From the NCBI GenBank assembly GCA_017527625.1, contig JAFXPV010000093.1, positions 1-64,000 of the forward strand: a stretch of 64,000 nucleotides of DNA. The letters are read 5' to 3'. The notes beneath the pieces were generated by a model, which was not told where the DNA came from, did not search any database, and saw only the letters and a list, made by a program, of their open reading frames with translations. Shown here in pieces: positions 7,389-15,416 of the stretch. Positions within the stretch are counted from its first letter, which is position 1. Each line of letters begins with the position of its first letter. The translations under genes and the position numbers were made by a program. The stretch is from Bacteroidales bacterium. GTDB lineage: Bacteria; Bacteroidota; Bacteroidia; Bacteroidales; UBA932.

Positions 7389-8519
7389 ATGCCCAGGGTA
7401 CGCAAATATAAAAACGTGACAGAACCCAAGTGGGGCAAGTCAGAGAAGAAGAAACCCCGTTCCGCCCACTTCTCTTTCGGTGACTTTCTGCTGAGACTCT
7501 TTGCTCTTGCAGGGGCTGCAGCTCTGTTGCTGGCGTACGTGTCCGTGTACCTGAAACCCTCTGACCTGTCGTCGGTGCTGATGTTCTTCGGACTTTATTT
7601 CATCCCGATACTGGCCTTCAACCTGGTTGTTTTCATCGTGGCGCTGATACGGCTGCGCTACATAGCTTTCCTTTCATTTCTTGTGATGCTGCCGACACTG
7701 TTCTATGCCGACCTTTTCGTCAAGCTGGGCGGCGAAGAGACGGTTCCGGAAGGGAAGCCGTTCAAGATGCTGACATATAACGTCGGCAAGATGGAACTCT
7801 CTCTGGACAAGCAGACAGCGGCGGCAAACACTGCCAGAGTGGAAGAATTCCTCAAGCAGGAAAATCCCGACATAGTCTGCCTTCAGGAGTTTTCGATGCC
7901 CGGACTGGAAGGCTATGAGAATTTTCTCACCAAGCTGCCCAACCGCTTCCAGTATTTCGTGACCAGCAAGCCTTTGTACGGAAATGTCATCCTGAGCCGT
8001 TACCCCGTCCTTGACGGAGGCCATATCAAGTTCGAAAACAGCAGCAATATGTGCATCTGGGCCGATCTGGACATTGACGGCCAGGTGCTCAGAGTATATA
8101 ACTGCCACCTGCAGTCAAATTCCATATCCTTCACCAGCCTGATTCAGCGAATGGCCACCAAAGGCGAGCTGAAATCTGAAGTGCGTGAGGTGCACGACAA
8201 ACTCAGAGGTTCAAACAAGGTCCGTGCGCAGCAGGTGGAAGACATCCTTGCTCATTGCAGCCAGTGTGAGTACCCGGTGATAATCTGCGGAGATTTCAAC
8301 GACACTCCGGTTTCTCATACATACTATAAGCTCCATAAGGGGCGCAAGGACAGTTTTGCGGAGGCTGGAGAAGGCTTCGGAGCGAGCTACGCATATTTTT
8401 GGCCTTTCTTGAGGATTGATTATATCTTGTTCCCCAAGGAGTACAGCGCATACAGGAACGAGATTAAAAGGGAAAAGTATTCAGACCACTATCCGGTCAT
8501 TACGCATATTTACAGATAA
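7389..8519 (+). CDS. Membrane-anchored endonuclease/exonuclease/phosphatase-family hydrolase
   Basis: A 376-residue protein with a basic N-terminus, about three hydrophobic helices (33-108) and an EEP domain from about 112. Family motifs include FKMLTYNVG, DIVCLQEF (metal-binding Glu), YNCHLQSNS, GDFNDTPVS and the final SDHYPV His. The domain hydrolyses phosphodiester or phosphomonoester bonds in nucleic acids, lipids or nucleotides. With the membrane anchor, an envelope lipid or extracytoplasmic nucleic acid substrate is possible. Such EEP proteins often sit beside a rhomboid gene in Bacteroidales. Substrate unknown. Confidence 0.87.
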   Translation: MPRVRKYKNVTEPKWGKSEKKKPRSAHFSFGDFLLRLFALAGAAALLLAYVSVYLKPSDLSSVLMFFGLYFIPILAFNLVVFIVALIRLRYIAFLSFLVMLPTLFYADLFVKLGGEETVPEGKPFKMLTYNVGKMELSLDKQTAAANTARVEEFLKQENPDIVCLQEFSMPGLEGYENFLTKLPNRFQYFVTSKPLYGNVILSRYPVLDGGHIKFENSSNMCIWADLDIDGQVLRVYNCHLQSNSISFTSLIQRMATKGELKSEVREVHDKLRGSNKVRAQQVEDILAHCSQCEYPVIICGDFNDTPVSHTYYKLHKGRKDSFAEAGEGFGASYAYFWPFLRIDYILFPKEYSAYRNEIKREKYSDHYPVITHIYR

Positions 8520-8522
8520 ATT

Positions 8523-9098
8523 ATGGAAGAAGATCTCAAACAGGAAATTGATGCCGCCGTCAAGGTTCTCAAGGAAGGGGGCGTGATATTGTATCCTACC
8601 GATACGGTCTGGGGCATCGGCTGTGATGCTGCCGACAAAGATGCGGTAGCGAGAGTTTTTGAAATCAAGCAGCGCAGTGACGCCAAGAGCCTTATAACCC
8701 TTGTCGCAGACGCAGATATGATAGGCCGTTATGTCAAAGTAATACCTCAGATGGCCATAGAGCTGATCGAGGTTAATGACAAACCGATGACCATCATCTA
8801 TCCCGGCGCTATGGGCCTGGCGGAGAATGTCGTGGCCGAAGACGGAAGTGTCGGCATCAGGATTCCCCAAAGTGAATTCTGCAGGCAGCTCTGCCGCCGT
8901 TTCGCAGGTGCAATAGTTTCTACTTCCGCCAATATATCGGGAGAAGACGCTCCGGCATCGTTTGAAGACATCAACGCAGCCATCCTTGACGAAGTCGACC
9001 ATATTGTAGACCCCTGCTATGAGGAAGGCGCTACGGGTGTCTCTTCGCAGATAATCAAAGTCGGACTGGACGGCGAAGTCAAGGTCATCAGGGAATAA
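8523..9098 (+). CDS. tsaC: L-threonylcarbamoyladenylate synthase (Sua5/YrdC/TsaC)
   Basis: A 191-residue YrdC-domain protein that makes threonylcarbamoyl-AMP from threonine, bicarbonate and ATP, the first step of t6A37 synthesis. GGVILYPTDTVWGIGCDA and the KQRSDAKSL (K-x-R-x-x-x-K-x-L) motif are clear, as are TIIYPGA and VSTSANISG. It is the short form without the Sua5 C-terminal domain. It starts 3 bases after the EEP gene, within the same run as tsaE. Confidence 0.95.
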   Translation: MEEDLKQEIDAAVKVLKEGGVILYPTDTVWGIGCDAADKDAVARVFEIKQRSDAKSLITLVADADMIGRYVKVIPQMAIELIEVNDKPMTIIYPGAMGLAENVVAEDGSVGIRIPQSEFCRQLCRRFAGAIVSTSANISGEDAPASFEDINAAILDEVDHIVDPCYEEGATGVSSQIIKVGLDGEVKVIRE

Positions 9099-9108
9099 CA
9101 CAGGGACT

Positions 9109-9837
9109 ATGGAACTCTTCTACTCTAGGGATATTGCAACTGGCGGCCGCACGCTCGACCAGGAGGAGAGCAACCACTGCATAAGGGTGCTCAGGCACGT
9201 CGCTGGAGACATCATCCACATCGTCGACGGCCGCGGCAGTATGTATGAGTGCCGCCTCGATGACGCCAATGCCAAGGCAGTGGGATTCACAGTCTTGAAA
9301 GTTGAAGAGTCCTACGGCTCCCATCCCTATGAACTGTGGATGGCAGTCGCTCCCCCTAAGAACATAGACCGTTTCGAATGGTTTGCCGAGAAGGCGACGG
9401 AAATAGCGGTAGACAGGATTACTCCGTTGTTCGGAGATTATTCGGAGCGGAAAGTTTTCAAGAAGGAACGTTGTGAGCGCATAGTAGTATCTGCCGCGAA
9501 GCAGTCTCACAAGGGTGCGGTGCCCCGGGTAGATGATGCGGTGAAGGTCAAGGATTTCCTTTGCAACCCGTTTGATGCGGATGTGTCGAAGTTCATCTGC
9601 TACTGCGACGATACGGAGTTCCTCGGCGTAAAGAAAATTGCAATCAGTGAAGCTTTGGCTCAAGCCGGTAGTGACAGATACGCGATAATGATTGGCCCGG
9701 AGGGTGACTTCAGCCGGGAAGAGATGCGCCTGGCAGTGGAGAAGGGCTGGCAGCCGGTCTCCCTGGGTACATCGAGGCTGCGTATAGAGACAGCGGCACT
9801 CACGGCAGTGGCGGCGATATATCTGAATTACATTTAA
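9109..9837 (+). CDS. rsmE: 16S rRNA (uracil(1498)-N(3))-methyltransferase
   Basis: A 242-residue SPOUT methyltransferase with an N-terminal PUA-like domain. The deep-knot AdoMet site is visible as MIGPEGDFSREE and SLGTSRLRIETAAL near the C-terminus, and the central FEWFAEKATEIAVDRITPL and KQSHKG segments are diagnostic. It methylates U1498 of helix 44 in the small ribosomal subunit. It lies 10 bases after tsaC and 13 before ispF. Confidence 0.95.
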   Translation: MELFYSRDIATGGRTLDQEESNHCIRVLRHVAGDIIHIVDGRGSMYECRLDDANAKAVGFTVLKVEESYGSHPYELWMAVAPPKNIDRFEWFAEKATEIAVDRITPLFGDYSERKVFKKERCERIVVSAAKQSHKGAVPRVDDAVKVKDFLCNPFDADVSKFICYCDDTEFLGVKKIAISEALAQAGSDRYAIMIGPEGDFSREEMRLAVEKGWQPVSLGTSRLRIETAALTAVAAIYLNYI

Positions 9838-9850
9838 CATTTGAATCATT

Positions 9851-10333
9851 ATGAGCAGTTTCAGAATTGGCAACGGTTATGACGTACACGTGCTTGCGAC
9901 TGGATATCGTCTTGTTCTCGGCGGAGTGGAGATTCCGAACCCGAAAGGATGTGTGGCTCATTCAGACGGAGATGTGATATTGCACGCTTTGTGTGATGCT
10001 ATGCTCGGGGCCGTGGCCCTGGGAGACATCGGCCATCATTTCCCCGATACGGACCCGCAGTATTCCAACATCGACAGTTCCATCCTGCTGGAAAGGGTGG
10101 CGGCTCTTGTGGCTGCTGAAGGGTACCGGCTTGCGAATGCAGACATTACGCTGCTGCTCCAGAAGCCCAAGATAGCTCCTTATATCCAGCAGATGAGAGA
10201 GAAAATAGCCTCTGTCCTCAAGGTCGGCAAGGATTGTATCTCTGTCAAGGCGACCACTACCGAGAAGCTCGGATTTGTGGGAAGAGAAGAAGGAGTTGCA
10301 TCTTATGCAACAGTTTTGTTGGAGAAACAATAA
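9851..10333 (+). CDS. ispF: 2-C-methyl-D-erythritol 2,4-cyclodiphosphate synthase
   Basis: A 160-residue enzyme of the non-mevalonate isoprenoid pathway. Metal ligands appear in GYDVH (D11, H13) and HSDGDVILHALCDA, and GDIGHHFPDTD and KATTTEKLGFVGREEG are the other signatures. It works as a trimer in the cytosol. It is the last gene of the tsaE-ispF run. The promoter for tRNA-Gln begins inside its 3' end. Confidence 0.96.
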   Translation: MSSFRIGNGYDVHVLATGYRLVLGGVEIPNPKGCVAHSDGDVILHALCDAMLGAVALGDIGHHFPDTDPQYSNIDSSILLERVAALVAAEGYRLANADITLLLQKPKIAPYIQQMREKIASVLKVGKDCISVKATTTEKLGFVGREEGVASYATVLLEKQ

Positions 10334-10348
10334 TTTTTTATACCTTTG
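10319..10348 (+). promoter_or_regulatory. Promoter of tRNA-Gln
   Basis: TTG (10319-10321), 19 bases, then TACCTTTG (10341-10348) matches the Bacteroidota -33/-7 consensus. The tRNA begins 11 bases after the -7 box. The -33 element overlaps the last codons of ispF, so the tRNA has its own promoter. Confidence 0.75.
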
Positions 10349-10358
10349 CGGACGCTCT

Positions 10359-10429
10359 TGAGGTATGGTGTAATGGCAGCACAAGAGATTCTGGTCCTCT
10401 TAGTGGCGGTTCGAGCCCGTCTACCTCAA
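10359..10429 (+). tRNA. tRNA-Gln (CUG anticodon)
   Basis: The 71-base cloverleaf folds well. The acceptor TGAGGTA pairs perfectly with TACCTCA (10422-10428), the discriminator is A, and the T-arm is GGCGG/CCGTC with TTCGAGC. The anticodon loop TTCTGGT gives CTG. U1 at the 5' end is typical of tRNA-Gln. The anticodon stem has an A-C mismatch at its loop-closing pair. CCA is not encoded (CAA follows). Confidence 0.92.
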
Positions 10430-10476
10430 CAAAAAAAGCAATCGGCATCTGCCGGTTGCTTTTTTTGTTGAGGTAG
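10421..10476 (+). terminator. Terminator hairpin that takes in the tRNA-Gln 3' acceptor strand
   Basis: Bases 10421-10447 are complementary to 10450-10476 over 27 positions with one wobble, leaving only TC between the arms. The central part (GCAATCGGCA/TGCCGGTTGC then seven T) is a normal terminator. The outer part repeats the complement of the tRNA 3' end (CTACCTCAAC against GTTGAGGTAG). Confidence 0.8.
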
Positions 10477-10723
10477 TTTTTCTCCCCCTGTCGCTGCGCG
10501 ACATCCCCCTCTTTGTTACTGGGGCCCTGCCCCAAACCCCGCCGCTACGGCCTGCTATCAGCACATACTTCGCCTCACGGCCTTCGCTAGCGCCTGCAGG
10601 CGCCTTGTCCTGTCCTCCGTACACATCGCACACTGCGCCACGGCGCTGATGCGCCCTGTTAGTAATTTTGAATTCAGTTTCTCCGGAAAAATTGCTAACT
10701 TCAAACATCTAAAAAACTACCGT
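10477..10723. other. GC-rich non-coding stretch, no gene recognised
   Basis: This stretch has several short palindromes, including GCGCCTGCAGGCGC near 10592 and TCGCTGCGCGACA near 10490. Open frames on both strands lack recognisable motifs and run into the terminator or the signal peptide. It may be an intergenic repeat of the genome. A weak -7-like box, TAACTTCA (10696-10703), precedes the glycosidase gene. Confidence 0.4.
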
Positions 10724-13033
10724 ATGAAGGCTTTTAACCGTTATATACTATATCTGGCCTGCTTGTACGCTGTTCTTGCGGCTGGATGTACTCCCCGAAG
10801 CGAGAAAGAAATAATCTCTGCGTTTGACAATCCTCCGCAGGAAGCCAAGCCGGTAATGATCTGGCAGTGGATGGACGGCTGGGTCACCAAAGAGGGCATC
10901 ACTCACGACCTTGAAGCATACGCGGCAGCCGGGATCGGCGGTGTGCAGAACTTCCAGGTAGGAGGCCCGGAGCAGACAGAATTCCTGTACGAAAAGAATC
11001 CGATCGCTTCCCCGGAGTGGAAGGAACTTATGCGCTTCGCTATGCAGGAATGCACACGCCTGGGGCTTACTTTCGGCACTCATAACTGCCCCGGCTGGTC
11101 ATCGAGCGCGTATGTCGACATTACACCTGAATATGCGATGCAGGCTCTGGTCTGGACGGCAACAAAGGTACAGGCCGCTCAGACTGGCGTGCGCCTGGCG
11201 CAGCCGGAAACAAATCTGGATTTCTACCGGGACATCTGCGTGCTGGCCGTGCCGGATGGCAAGACCGCTGTAGCGACAGCAGACGTTGTGGACCTTACGG
11301 GAAAGATGGACTCGTCTGGAAGGCTTGACTGGGCGCCGGAGAGCGGACGCTGGACTGTCCTGCGTTTCGGTTATACTCCGTCCGGAAGGCGGAATGCCTC
11401 CACATCCCCCGCATCCGGTGCAGGTCTCGAGTGCGACAAAATGAGCCGTGAAGCAGTGCACCGTTTCTTTGAAGGTTATCCCACGATGATTCTTGAAATA
11501 GCAGGTGAACTGGCCGGGAAGACTCTGGTGAATTTCGAGATTGACAGTTATGAGCAGCACAGCCAGAACTGGACTCCGCGTATGGAGGAGGAGTTCGCCG
11601 CACATCGCGGCTATGCGCTGCGCAGCTGGCTGCCTGCGCTCGCCGGAATCCCGATGGAGGGCAAGGAACAGTTCGAGGAAGACTGGAAGGCCACTATCGA
11701 GGACCTCTTCGCCGAGAACTATTACGCATATATGTCTGAACTGGTGAAACAGACTCCCGGTATGAGGCTTCTGATCCAGCCCTACGGAGACCCGCTCAAT
11801 CCGGAAAAGGTCGCAATGCAGGATGAGGATTTCATACTCTGCGGCGAGTTCTGGACCAACCCTCCTACCTGGGGCGGACGCAGCATCTACCAGATATCCG
11901 AACTGGCTCATAAGATGGGCCGCCGCGAGGTCTATGCCGAAGGTTTCACCTGCTGGCCGCTGAATGCCTGGGAAGATGATCCCTTCAGTCTCAAGGTGAT
12001 GGCCGACAAGGTGTTCTGCGTAGGAATCAACCGGCTGATGCTGCACGCCGGCGCAGCCAATCCCTGGCCGTGGGCAGAACCCGGTATGACCTTCGGCCAG
12101 TGGGGCACGCAGTTCACTCCCGGCAGCACCTGGTGGAAGGCTGGCGGGGCAAAAGCTCTCTTCAACTATTTTGCAAAGTGCCAGGCTTTGCTTCAGCGGG
12201 GAGATTTCGTCGACAATCAGGTCGAAGGAGACATCCTTTGGATCCATCGCCGCGACGCGGACATAGATATCTATTTCGTTTCCAACCAGGATGCCGAAAA
12301 GGCAGTGACGGCAGACCTGCCGTTCATAAAGGGCCTGGTGTTGGATCCGGGCGGCTCTGAGTTCGTCGTCCTGCACGGCGACAAACGGCTGCCTGTGACT
12401 CTCAATCCGGGCGGAGCGCCTTCATCCCTGGCGCTCACTCCCCGACAGACGCTCGAAGGTCCCTGGACAGTGAACTTCCCCGAAGGACTCGGAGCACCCG
12501 CTCAGATATCTATGGAAAGTCTTACGGACTGGAAGGACAACCCTGAGCCTGGAGTGAAGTATTTCTCCGGCACTGCAACCTACCACAAGACATTCCAGGC
12601 AACAAAGCCTTCACGGGGACAAAAGACCTTCCTTGACCTCGGTGAGGTGAACAATCTGGCTGAAGTCTTCATCAACGGCGTTTCGTGCGGACTGTTGTGG
12701 CGTCCGCCCTTCGTGGCTGATGTAAGCGCTGCGCTGAAGGATGGGGACAATGAACTGGAAATCCGTGTCACCAATCTATGGGTAAACCGTATGATCGGGG
12801 ATGAATTCGAACCTGACGACATTGTCTGGGGTGAACCTTTCAGGTATTCTCACGCTCCGGGCAGTCCGATGGTGGGCAGTATGATGAAGGAAGTTCCGCA
12901 GTGGCTTGAAAACAATCAGCCCCGCCCTTCACAAGGACGCCACGCCATCGTCAATTTCAAGTTTTTCAGCCGTTACGCTCCGCTTCAGCCTTCCGGACTG
13001 ATGGGTCCTGTGAGGTTAATGTCTTTGAATTAA
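10724..13033 (+). CDS. GH106-like glycosidase, lipoprotein
   Basis: A 769-residue protein. The start is set at ATG 10724, because this gives a lipoprotein signal peptide with LAAGC (Cys22), whereas the in-frame start at 10649 does not. The N-terminal half has GH106-type signatures: VMIWQWMDGWVTKEGITHDL, an AGIGGVQNF strand, and FGTHNCPGWSSSA. The C-terminal ~150 residues form a GH2-type sugar-binding beta-sandwich (LGEVNNLAEVFINGVSCG). GH106 members release alpha-L-rhamnose. At 769 residues it is shorter than many family members, so specificity is uncertain. It is likely on the periplasmic or outer-membrane face and co-transcribed with the GH115 gene 12 bases downstream. Confidence 0.82.
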   Translation: MKAFNRYILYLACLYAVLAAGCTPRSEKEIISAFDNPPQEAKPVMIWQWMDGWVTKEGITHDLEAYAAAGIGGVQNFQVGGPEQTEFLYEKNPIASPEWKELMRFAMQECTRLGLTFGTHNCPGWSSSAYVDITPEYAMQALVWTATKVQAAQTGVRLAQPETNLDFYRDICVLAVPDGKTAVATADVVDLTGKMDSSGRLDWAPESGRWTVLRFGYTPSGRRNASTSPASGAGLECDKMSREAVHRFFEGYPTMILEIAGELAGKTLVNFEIDSYEQHSQNWTPRMEEEFAAHRGYALRSWLPALAGIPMEGKEQFEEDWKATIEDLFAENYYAYMSELVKQTPGMRLLIQPYGDPLNPEKVAMQDEDFILCGEFWTNPPTWGGRSIYQISELAHKMGRREVYAEGFTCWPLNAWEDDPFSLKVMADKVFCVGINRLMLHAGAANPWPWAEPGMTFGQWGTQFTPGSTWWKAGGAKALFNYFAKCQALLQRGDFVDNQVEGDILWIHRRDADIDIYFVSNQDAEKAVTADLPFIKGLVLDPGGSEFVVLHGDKRLPVTLNPGGAPSSLALTPRQTLEGPWTVNFPEGLGAPAQISMESLTDWKDNPEPGVKYFSGTATYHKTFQATKPSRGQKTFLDLGEVNNLAEVFINGVSCGLLWRPPFVADVSAALKDGDNELEIRVTNLWVNRMIGDEFEPDDIVWGEPFRYSHAPGSPMVGSMMKEVPQWLENNQPRPSQGRHAIVNFKFFSRYAPLQPSGLMGPVRLMSLN

Positions 13034-13045
13034 AAAGCGAATGCA

Positions 13046-15364
13046 ATGAAATATCGTAGTATTGTTCTTTCTGTAGCAATTCTTTCAATCTTGTGCGCCT
13101 GCAGCAGAGGTGCATTCATAATTGACGGGAACTCACGGGTGACAGTCTCGGTCGGTATTGACGATCCGGTCGTCGGGACTGCCTTGGAAATCTTCTCCGG
13201 AGACATATCCAATGTCCTTTCAGCAACCTGCAGCGAAGCGGGTCAGGATGCACAGATCCTGGTGGTCAGTGCCGACGACCCTGCGTTTGCTTCAGATCCT
13301 GATGTGGCTTCCGTAGCAGGCTTGCACGAGGCTTTTCTTATGAAAGTCCTGCCTTCAGGCCAGCTGCTGATCGCGGGCAGTGACGGCCACGGCGCAGCTT
13401 ACGCCCTTATGGAACTCTCCCGGATGCTTGGCGTTTCGCCGTGGGAATGGTGGGCTGACTGCAGCCCTGGCGTGAAGTCGCAGTTCGTTCTGAAAAAGGA
13501 CTTCAAAGTGACCCACGCGCCTTCAGTGGCATATCGTGGCATCTTTATCAATGATGAAGATTTTGCCTTCATACCGTGGGTGACCGGTAATCTGGAGCCG
13601 ACAGACATACCCGGCAGGATCGGTCCGCAGACCCATTCCAGGATTTTCGAATTGTTGCTGAGGCTTCGGGCCAATACGTTCTGGCCGGCTATGCACGGCT
13701 GTTCAGTCCCGTTTTTCCTGACGGAAGAAAACCGTGAGGTGGCGAGGAAGTATGGAATCTATATCGGCACCTCCCACTGCGAACCTATGGCCAGCAACGC
13801 CAACGGTGAATGGCAGGTGAGGGGTAAAGGGGAGTACAACTTCATAACCAATCGTGACAACGTGATGGATTTCTGGACAGACAGGGTAGAGGCTGTCAAG
13901 GATCAGGAGATAATCTACACCCTCGGAATGAGGGGCATCCACGACGGACCGATGAGCGGTGCGACCACTCCTGAGGAACAGAAATCGGCTCTCGCAGAAG
14001 TAATTGCCGCCCAGAGAGCGCTTCTGGCAGACAGAGTCGATGCCGATGTAACTCGTATTCCCCAGGTCTTCATCCCTTACAAGGAGGTTCTGGATGCATA
14101 TGAAGCAGGGTTGGAAGTCCCTGACGACGTGACCCTGATGTGGTGCGACGACAATTACGGATATATCCGGCACTTCCCGACTCAGCAGGAAAGGGAGCGT
14201 GCCGGCGGCAACGGCATCTACTATCACGTTTCCTACTGGGGCCGTCCTCACGACTACCTCTGGCTCGGTACGTTCTCTCCTGCGCTGCTTTACCAGCAGA
14301 TGGGACTGGCTTTCGACAAGGGTATCCGCAAGATGTGGATTCTCAATGTAGGTGATATCAAGCCCGAAGAATATCAGATCGAACTGTTTATGGATATGGC
14401 CTGGGATATGGACTCAGTCCGCAAGGAAGGCTGGGAGGCGCACTGCCGTGCCTTTCTGGAGAGGGAATTCGGTGCCGGAATAGCATCCGCAGCCTTGCCT
14501 GTGATGATGGAACATTACCGTCTGGCATACATCCGCAAGCCTGAATTTATGGGGGCGACGAGAGAAGAGGAACGTGACCCGGCCTACCGTATCGTCAAGG
14601 ACCTGCCCTGGGGCGAGGCGACTATCCGTAAAAGGCTGGAGGACTATGCCTCGCTTTATGCTCAGGCCGAAGCCCTTGGAAAAAAGATTGCGCCTGAGCG
14701 GCAGACGGCATTCTACCATCTGGTACAGTATCCGGTCCAGGCAGCGGCCAAGATGAATGAGAAGGCCCTGAAGGCCCAGCTCGCCAGACACAATATGGCT
14801 GACTGGTCTGAGGCAGATGCGGCGTACGACGCAATACAGGATCTGACGGCCCGCTACAATAAGGGCAAATGGGACGGAATGATGAATGCTGCGCCCAGAA
14901 GACTGCCTGTTTTTGCACGCTTTCCCCACGAAAACTCTGCAACGGCTCTGGCTGCGGAACCTCTGGTGGAGGTGCAGCTGGACGGATGTGATGCCAGAGG
15001 AGCCGTCCAGCCCTGCGAAGGACTCGGGCATAACGGGCGTGCTGCGATGCTGCCCGTCGGCAAGCCTGTGACGTTCAAATTCAAGTCATCAGACGATGCA
15101 GTGCTTCTCTCCTTGAGGATGGTGCCTTCCCATCCGGTGTCCGGGACCCAGTTGAGGCTGACCCTTTCAGTGGATGGCTCGCAAGAAATGACGTTCTCTT
15201 ATGAGACTTACGGCCGCAGCGAGGAATGGAAAGAAAACGTGCTGAACAACCAGGCCGTGCGGGATACCATCGTGCCGCTGTCCGGCTCCGGAAAACATAC
15301 CCTGACCATCACGGCTCTGGACGAGGGAGAAATCCTCGACAGGATTCTGATTTGCGCAAAATAA
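13046..15364 (+). CDS. GH115 alpha-glucuronidase (xylan side-chain), lipoprotein
   Basis: A 772-residue enzyme with lipobox LCAC (Cys19). Family GH115 is recognised from AYRGIFINDEDFAFIPW, the HGAAYALMELSRMLGVSPWEWW region, FWPAMHGCS, GTSHCEPM, GMRGIHDGPMSG, MWCDDNYGYIRHFP and MWILNVGDIKPEE. A C-terminal beta-sandwich follows from about residue 620. GH115 enzymes remove (4-O-methyl-)glucuronic acid from xylan, including from internal xylose units. It lies between the GH106-like and GH43 genes, indicating use of glucuronoarabinoxylan or a related decorated polymer. No SusC/SusD pair or regulator lies beside it. Confidence 0.92.
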   Translation: MKYRSIVLSVAILSILCACSRGAFIIDGNSRVTVSVGIDDPVVGTALEIFSGDISNVLSATCSEAGQDAQILVVSADDPAFASDPDVASVAGLHEAFLMKVLPSGQLLIAGSDGHGAAYALMELSRMLGVSPWEWWADCSPGVKSQFVLKKDFKVTHAPSVAYRGIFINDEDFAFIPWVTGNLEPTDIPGRIGPQTHSRIFELLLRLRANTFWPAMHGCSVPFFLTEENREVARKYGIYIGTSHCEPMASNANGEWQVRGKGEYNFITNRDNVMDFWTDRVEAVKDQEIIYTLGMRGIHDGPMSGATTPEEQKSALAEVIAAQRALLADRVDADVTRIPQVFIPYKEVLDAYEAGLEVPDDVTLMWCDDNYGYIRHFPTQQERERAGGNGIYYHVSYWGRPHDYLWLGTFSPALLYQQMGLAFDKGIRKMWILNVGDIKPEEYQIELFMDMAWDMDSVRKEGWEAHCRAFLEREFGAGIASAALPVMMEHYRLAYIRKPEFMGATREEERDPAYRIVKDLPWGEATIRKRLEDYASLYAQAEALGKKIAPERQTAFYHLVQYPVQAAAKMNEKALKAQLARHNMADWSEADAAYDAIQDLTARYNKGKWDGMMNAAPRRLPVFARFPHENSATALAAEPLVEVQLDGCDARGAVQPCEGLGHNGRAAMLPVGKPVTFKFKSSDDAVLLSLRMVPSHPVSGTQLRLTLSVDGSQEMTFSYETYGRSEEWKENVLNNQAVRDTIVPLSGSGKHTLTITALDEGEILDRILICAK

Positions 15365-15416
15365 CACTTATATTTGTAGAAACGCACCATATCTGTAAGG
15401 ATCAACTTTATTTATT

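Noticed and set aside
10430..10708. 95-codon minus-strand frame in the post-tRNA gap
   Set aside because: It reads back through the terminator of the tRNA and has no family resemblance, start signal or conserved motif.
10359..10723. Integration site of a genomic island at tRNA-Gln
   Set aside because: No integrase, no repeated tRNA 3' end in direct orientation and no island genes were found. The downstream copy is inverted and belongs to the terminator stem.
11099..12376. 425-codon open frame on the minus strand opposite the GH106-like gene
   Set aside because: It is a shadow of a well-supported glycosidase, with no motifs and no ribosome-binding site.
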